Positions 5,835 to 9,759 of a DNA stretch of 9,759 bases are shown piece after piece. The stretch's first letter is position 1. Each line of letters opens with the position of its first letter. This stretch comes from an uncultured Agathobaculum sp. (GTDB lineage Bacteria > Bacillota > Clostridia > Oscillospirales > Butyricicoccaceae). Both the position numbers and the translations under genes were made by a program. Under the pieces are notes generated by a model. That model was not told the origin of the DNA. It was given only the letters and a program-made list of their open reading frames with translations, and searched no databases. The DNA is taken from positions 1-9,759 of the forward strand of contig CALWEB010000006.1 of assembly GCA_944376955.1 (NCBI GenBank), read 5' to 3'.

Positions 5835-7333
5835 GCTTTGCCCTCCAAAATCCGATCAATCAAATCCATATTGAGCGCCTGCCGGACGGCGTCCGCCAAG
5901 CGGTCGTATTCGCGTTCTTTGTATTGCGCTGTATCCATCGCCAGATGATCCAGCGTCGAGCCTTTGCGTGCGGCCAGCGCCTGCGCGAGTGTCTGTGCGA
6001 CACCCGGGGCATCAAACACACCGTGCAGGTAGGTGCCATAAGCGTTTTCCGCCTGACAGCCGTCTGCAACCTCCGTACCGTCCGCGCGGGTGAGCGCGGC
6101 AAACGGCAGCGCGTCCGCGTCGCGCACGGTTTCGCCCATGTGGATTTCATAGCCCTCAACCGCCGCACCCGATACGCCTTCCAGCGCGCCGGGCAGGCTG
6201 CCGACCACGCCGTGCGCCTGCGTTGTTGTCTTGCGCGGACGGAACACCGTGTCCACAGGCAGCAATCCAAGACCGCGCAAACTACCGCCGCCCTCGGTGT
6301 TTTCCGGGTCGGACACCGTGCGCCCCAGCATCTGATACCCGCCGCAGATGCCCAGCACCGGCGTGCCCACTGCGTGCTGTTTCAAAATCTGCGCCTCCAT
6401 GCCGCTTTCGCGCAGCCATTTGAGGTCGGCCAGCGTGGCCTTCGTGCCGGGTAAGATGATACAGTCCGCCCCCTCGAGCTGCACGGGCTTGTCTGCGTAA
6501 TACACGCCCACCCCCGGCACTCTACCGAGCGCAGCGAAATCCGTAAAGTTGCTCAGCCGCGGCAGCCGCACCACTGCGATGCGCACCGCCGCGCCGCGCG
6601 CGTCGCCGTCCAGCCGCTCGGATAGGCTGTCCTCGTCGTCGATGTCGAAATGCCCGTAAGGCACGACGCCCGCGACCGGCTTGCCGGTCAGTTGCTCGAG
6701 CTGCGCCAAACCGGGACGCAAAATTTCCACATCGCCCCGGAACTTGTTGATAATCAGCGCACGGATGCGCGCCTGCTCGTCCTCGTCCAGCAGTTTTACC
6801 GTCCCATAAAGCGAAGCGAACACGCCGCCACGGTCGATGTCGCCAACGAGCAGCACGGGCGCGTCCACCAGCTTTGCCAGCCCCATGTTGACGATATCGT
6901 CTTTTTTTAAGTTGATCTCGGCCGGACTGCCCGCCCCCTCGATGACAATAAGATCATACTCGGCCGCTAAACTGTCATACGCCTGTTTGACGATCGGCAG
7001 GAGCGCCTTTTTGTCGCTCCAGTATTCGCGGGCAGTGCGATTGCCACGCGCCTGACCCATTACGATCACCTGCGAACCGACGTCACTCGTCGGCTTGAGC
7101 AAAATCGGATTCATGCGCACATCGGGCGCAATGCCCGCCGCCTCGGCCTGCACAACCTGTGCGCGGCCCATCTCGCCGCCGTCCGCCGTGATAAACGAGT
7201 TGAGCGCCATGTTCTGCGCTTTGAACGGTGCGACGCGCCAACCGTCCTGCCGGAAAATACGGCACAGCGCCGCACACAGAAGGCTCTTGCCCGCGTTTGA
7301 GCAGGTGCCTTGCACCATGATGCACCGCGCCAT
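5831..7333 (-). CDS. cbiP: Cobyric acid synthase, glutamine-hydrolysing
   Basis: CbiP (CobQ) amidates side chains b, d, e and g of adenosylcobyrinic acid a,c-diamide, using ATP and glutamine ammonia. The protein has 500 residues, the usual length. The N-terminal synthetase half begins with the P-loop GTCSNAGKS (9-17) and continues with FKAQNMALNS and the IEGAGSPAEINL block. The C-terminal class I glutamine amidotransferase half carries the nucleophile C330 in LGICGGYQMLG and the histidine H437 in YGTYLHGVFD, with YEIHMG at 395-400. ATG at 7333 overlaps the cobD stop by 1 nt (TGATG). All catalytic landmarks are intact. The sister enzyme CbiA would be elsewhere. Confidence 0.97.
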   Translation of the reverse strand: MARCIMVQGTCSNAGKSLLCAALCRIFRQDGWRVAPFKAQNMALNSFITADGGEMGRAQVVQAEAAGIAPDVRMNPILLKPTSDVGSQVIVMGQARGNRTAREYWSDKKALLPIVKQAYDSLAAEYDLIVIEGAGSPAEINLKKDDIVNMGLAKLVDAPVLLVGDIDRGGVFASLYGTVKLLDEDEQARIRALIINKFRGDVEILRPGLAQLEQLTGKPVAGVVPYGHFDIDDEDSLSERLDGDARGAAVRIAVVRLPRLSNFTDFAALGRVPGVGVYYADKPVQLEGADCIILPGTKATLADLKWLRESGMEAQILKQHAVGTPVLGICGGYQMLGRTVSDPENTEGGGSLRGLGLLPVDTVFRPRKTTTQAHGVVGSLPGALEGVSGAAVEGYEIHMGETVRDADALPFAALTRADGTEVADGCQAENAYGTYLHGVFDAPGVAQTLAQALAARKGSTLDHLAMDTAQYKEREYDRLADAVRQALNMDLIDRILEGKA

Positions 7334-8388
7334 CAGGCTTCCCCCTTTCGAATCTCATCCAGCGCCGCAAGCAGCATTTCGCTTTCTTTTCGCGTCTTAA
7401 CCGCTGTGCGGTAGTATCCGCGCGTCAAACCGCGGTAATTAGAACAGTCGCGCACCAGAATGCCGCGCCGCGTAAGTTTGTCCTGCAAATCCGTGTCCGG
7501 CGTATGGAATAGCAAAAAGTTCGCTTCGCCTGAAAAAACCGTCAACCCACGCGCAGTAAGGCTTTCGGTGAGATACACCCGCTCGTCCGCGATGCGCTGC
7601 GCGGTCTGCGCGGCATAGTCCCGCTCCCCCGCGCACGCGACCGCGCACGCCTGCGCGATCACCGACACATTCCACGGCTGCCCCACACGATACAATGCTT
7701 CGATCAGTTCCGTGTCCGCTGTCATGCACCAGCCGAAGCGCACACCCGGTACAGCGTACATCTTCGTATAAGCGCGCAGCAGCACGAGGGACGGGAATGT
7801 ATCCAGATACGACACAAGCGTTTCACCGCCGGACACAAAGTCGAGAAAACACTCATCCACGATCAACCGCGCGCCCACTTCGGCGCATCGCGCGGCGATC
7901 TCCCGCAGCAGCACCGGGTCGATCGTGCGTCCGGTCGGGTTATTGGGGTTGCACAGGTAAACCGCGTCAAGGTCAGGCGTGATATCGTCCAGAATCCACC
8001 CGGTGACCGCAAAATCCTCGTCCGCACGCAGCGTGTGGAAGCGCACCTCCGCGCCCGCAAGCGTGCGCTCGTACTCGGCAAAGGTTGGCGCGAGCAGCAG
8101 CGCCGTTTTGGGCCGCAGCACGGCGGCCAGCCGGTCCAGCACGTCTGCCGCACCACTGCCGCAATAAATGCGGTCGGGCGCAATGCTCTCCGCCTGTGCA
8201 ATCGCCTGCCGCGGCGCGCGGCAGAACGGGTCGGGGTACTGCGTGCAGGTTTCAACCGCATCGTGCATCGCCTGCTTGACCGATTCCGGAATGCCGTAAG
8301 GGTTAATATTGGCCGACAGATCCACCGGCGCGCCGCCAAAGCGCGCGGCATAGGAATACACGTCGCCCCCGTGTACATATTCGGGCAT
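7333..8388 (-). CDS. cobD: L-threonine-O-3-phosphate decarboxylase (PLP aminotransferase fold)
   Basis: CobD makes (R)-1-aminopropan-2-ol O-2-phosphate, the linker between corrin ring and lower ligand. The 351-residue protein is a fold type I PLP enzyme with HGG near the N-terminus, SANINPYG (25-32), CNPNNPTG (146-153), the PLP-binding D178 in IVDECFLDF and the Schiff-base lysine K209 in AYTKMYAVPGVRFGW. The fold is shared with histidinol-phosphate aminotransferase HisC; the operon position between cbiB and cbiP decides for CobD. I chose ATG at 8388, with AAAGGAGG 5 nt upstream. An in-frame ATG at 8406 overlaps the cbiB stop as ATGA but would have the ribosome binding site inside its coding sequence. 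No threonine kinase (PduX) is seen here. Confidence 0.93.
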   Translation of the reverse strand: MPEYVHGGDVYSYAARFGGAPVDLSANINPYGIPESVKQAMHDAVETCTQYPDPFCRAPRQAIAQAESIAPDRIYCGSGAADVLDRLAAVLRPKTALLLAPTFAEYERTLAGAEVRFHTLRADEDFAVTGWILDDITPDLDAVYLCNPNNPTGRTIDPVLLREIAARCAEVGARLIVDECFLDFVSGGETLVSYLDTFPSLVLLRAYTKMYAVPGVRFGWCMTADTELIEALYRVGQPWNVSVIAQACAVACAGERDYAAQTAQRIADERVYLTESLTARGLTVFSGEANFLLFHTPDTDLQDKLTRRGILVRDCSNYRGLTRGYYRTAVKTRKESEMLLAALDEIRKGEA

Positions 8389-8402
8389 GGGTTCCTCCTT
8401 TG

Positions 8403-9371
8403 TCATCCAATCGGCGGCCACAACAGCATCAGCCGCACCACCGCGCACAACACCAGCGCCAGCACGCTCGCCATGCTCATCAGGTCGCAGGTTTGCAAAA
8501 TATCCGTGCGACGTACCACGCGGTCGGGGTCACCGAACGACGCTTTTTTCACCGTTTTGCCGAAGTAGCTTGCGTCCCCGCCCAGCTGGATATGCAGCGC
8601 GCCCGCGCAGGCGGATTCGGTCTGTCCGGCATTCGGACTTTTATGACTGTTCCGGTCACGCCGGAACACGCGCAGCGCGTTGCGGTTATCCAGCCCCAGT
8701 ATCCCCGCCGCCGCGATCAGGCAAACGGCCGATAGACGGGCGGGCACAAAGTTAAACACATCATCCATACGGGCGGAAAACTTGCCGAAATACTCATATT
8801 GATCGTTATGGTAACCGACCATGGAATCGAGCGTGTTGACCGCCTTATACAAAAGCCCCAGCGGCGCGCCGCCGATCAGCAGAAACACCAGCGGCGCCAC
8901 CACACCGTCAGTCGTATTCTCAGCCACGGTCTCGACCGCCGCCTTGATGACGCCCGCTTCGTCCAGTTCTCCCGTGTCGCGGCCGACGTACATCGCAACC
9001 GCTTTCCGTCCGTCGTCCAGCGATGTTCCCAGGGCACAGTATACATGTTTCCCCGCGTCAGCAAGGCATTTGCGCGCCAGAACCAGCCAGCACAGCAGCG
9101 ACTCAGCCGCAAAGCCCAGCCAGAAATTCTGTCCGCGCAGCCAGCGCAGCGCAAAAAACGGCACGGCAAAGCTGATCCCACACACGATCAGCCACAGCAG
9201 AACACCCGCGGTGGTCTCGCCGCCCGTTGTCTTGGGAAACAGCCGCCGCAGCATTTTCTCGGTGCGCGACACCAGCCGCCCGATCAGGCAGGCCGGGTGC
9301 AAACCCGTGTTTGGGTCGCCAAGCAGGCAGTCGAGCACAAAGCCGAGCAGCACAGCACAGGTCAGGTACAT
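8403..9371 (-). CDS. cbiB: Adenosylcobinamide-phosphate synthase, membrane protein
   Basis: CbiB condenses adenosylcobyric acid with aminopropanol phosphate to give adenosylcobinamide phosphate, at the cytoplasmic membrane. The 322-residue protein has several hydrophobic helices and the family blocks LGDP near the start, HPACLIGRLV (25-34), VETVAENTTDGVVAPL, YKAVNTLDSMVGYHN and SPNAGQTESACAGAL. ATG at 9371 has AAAGGAG 7 nt upstream and overlaps the end of the cobU-like gene by 10 nt; an in-frame extension upstream to 9452 lies inside cobU and is not conserved-looking. In the literature the name cobD is used for this gene in some organisms; here cobD means the decarboxylase next door. Confidence 0.96.
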   Translation of the reverse strand: MYLTCAVLLGFVLDCLLGDPNTGLHPACLIGRLVSRTEKMLRRLFPKTTGGETTAGVLLWLIVCGISFAVPFFALRWLRGQNFWLGFAAESLLCWLVLARKCLADAGKHVYCALGTSLDDGRKAVAMYVGRDTGELDEAGVIKAAVETVAENTTDGVVAPLVFLLIGGAPLGLLYKAVNTLDSMVGYHNDQYEYFGKFSARMDDVFNFVPARLSAVCLIAAAGILGLDNRNALRVFRRDRNSHKSPNAGQTESACAGALHIQLGGDASYFGKTVKKASFGDPDRVVRRTDILQTCDLMSMASVLALVLCAVVRLMLLWPPIG

Positions 9372-9697
9372 GGATTCTCTCCTTTGATATATTGCGGGAT
9401 ACCTGCCGTCACACGCACAACCGTATCCGCCTCGACAGCCAGCGCACAGCACAGCCGCCCGACCGCCTCGCGGTACGTCTCGTCCGCACGGTCGATGGGA
9501 ACGACCCCACAGCCGACCTCGTCACAAGTGACCGCGCAGCCGCGCAAGGCGTCCAGCAGCGCCAGCGGGTCACGCCCAGCAATCAGTTCCGCACGCACAC
9601 GCTCATGCAGGTTTTCGATCCGCGGCAAGTCGGGATACAGCCGCGCGGCGAGCGCCGCCTTGCCCTGATGCGCCCCGCCAATCAATAAAACCGTCAT
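9362..9697 (-). CDS. Short CobU-like protein (adenosylcobinamide kinase/guanylyltransferase family), internally reduced
   Basis: Full CobU is about 180 residues, phosphorylates adenosylcobinamide and then transfers GMP to it. This protein has only 111 residues. The start MTVLLIGGAHQGKAA keeps a P-loop shape (7-14) but has Ala after GK where Ser/Thr normally binds Mg-nucleotide. The C-terminal block DEVGCGVVPIDRADETYREAVGRL (from D59) matches the NEVG-x-G-VP, R and F/Y-R-x-x-x-G-R-x-x motif of CobU. The middle, including the His of the H-x3-RP motif that carries GMP, is missing. ATG at 9697 follows GGAGGG by 8 nt and overlaps the upstream stop by 4 nt (ATGA). The reading frame and coupling are intact, so it looks like an expressed reduced paralogue and not random decay. 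Activity is doubtful; a full CobU or CobY may be elsewhere. Confidence 0.8.
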   Translation of the reverse strand: MTVLLIGGAHQGKAALAARLYPDLPRIENLHERVRAELIAGRDPLALLDALRGCAVTCDEVGCGVVPIDRADETYREAVGRLCCALAVEADTVVRVTAGIPQYIKGENPCT

Positions 9698-9759
9698 ACG
9701 ATCAGCCCTCCAAATGCGGCGCAGGCGAGCGACAAAACCTCCGCCACCGAAATACAAAA
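9694..9759 (-). CDS. cobS: Probable 3' end of cobS, adenosylcobinamide-GDP ribazoletransferase (partial)
   Basis: Only the last 21 codons and the stop are in the window, and the gene continues past the right edge. The reading frame ends ...SVAEVLSLACAAFGGLIV, a hydrophobic helix with a glutamate that fits the C-terminal transmembrane end of CobS. CobS joins adenosylcobinamide-GDP with alpha-ribazole or its phosphate in the membrane. The TGA overlaps the ATG of the cobU-like gene by 4 nt and the SD of that gene lies inside this reading frame, as in a coupled operon. The identity rests mainly on context and hydrophobicity and is only likely. Confidence 0.55.
   Translation of the reverse strand, partial: FCISVAEVLSLACAAFGGLIV

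Noticed and set aside
8799..9668. Long plus-strand open frame opposite cbiB and the cobU-like gene
   Set aside because: Composition is Arg-, Gln- and Ser-rich, without domains, and it lies fully over well-supported genes of the other strand.
9362..9697. Calling the short cobU-like gene a pseudogene
   Set aside because: Frame, ribosome binding site and overlaps on both sides are intact and the end motifs are conserved, so I list it as an unusual CDS. A deletion allele cannot be fully excluded.
9700..9759. Cobalamin riboswitch near the right edge
   Set aside because: The sequence here is coding-like and ends in the frame of a probable cobS; no riboswitch core is visible. One may exist further upstream, outside the window.

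Overview
The window reads as a moderately high-GC, anaerobic, endospore-forming Firmicute of the class Clostridia. Support comes from a full-length spoIIE, the anaerobic (early cobalt insertion) cobalamin route marked by cbiK and cbiC, a clostridial-type rubredoxin, strong GGAGG ribosome binding sites and AT-rich intergenic spacers between GC-rich genes. An Oscillospirales-type lineage is my best guess from base composition; this is inference. Every gene I accept is on the minus strand, so the window is read from right to left.

Right part (9759 down to 3891): a tightly packed cobalamin operon. In transcription order it contains the last 21 codons of a probable cobS, an unusually short cobU-like gene, cbiB, cobD, cbiP, cobO, cbiC and cbiK. 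Junctions are overlaps of 1-10 nt or gaps of 1-14 nt, which suggests one mRNA with coupled translation. The operon ends in a textbook Rho-independent terminator at 3838-3874. CbiK inserts cobalt, CbiC moves a methyl group, CobO adenosylates cobalt, CbiP amidates four side chains, CobD makes aminopropanol phosphate, CbiB attaches it, CobU activates it and CobS adds the lower ligand. The gene order is the exact reverse of this biochemical order. The operon promoter and any cobalamin riboswitch must lie beyond the right edge.

Middle (3778 down to 1061): spoIIE has its own promoter with a -10 box, a Spo0A-box-like element where the -35 should be, and a palindrome in between. It is followed after 54 nt by a small gene for an 85-residue protein with a C-terminal membrane anchor. 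That gap carries a 14-bp hairpin that buries the small gene's Shine-Dalgarno sequence.

Left part (1038 down to 1): a 52-residue rubredoxin gene with its own promoter and terminator, then a DedA-family membrane protein gene with its own promoter and terminator. A further promoter at 23-51 faces left, toward a gene outside the window. No tRNA, rRNA, CRISPR array, insertion sequence or phage gene was seen. I found no wholly new system. The points most worth checking are the reduced CobU-like protein, the SD-sequestering hairpin, the spoIIE control region and a TTGCAA tandem motif shared by two promoters.
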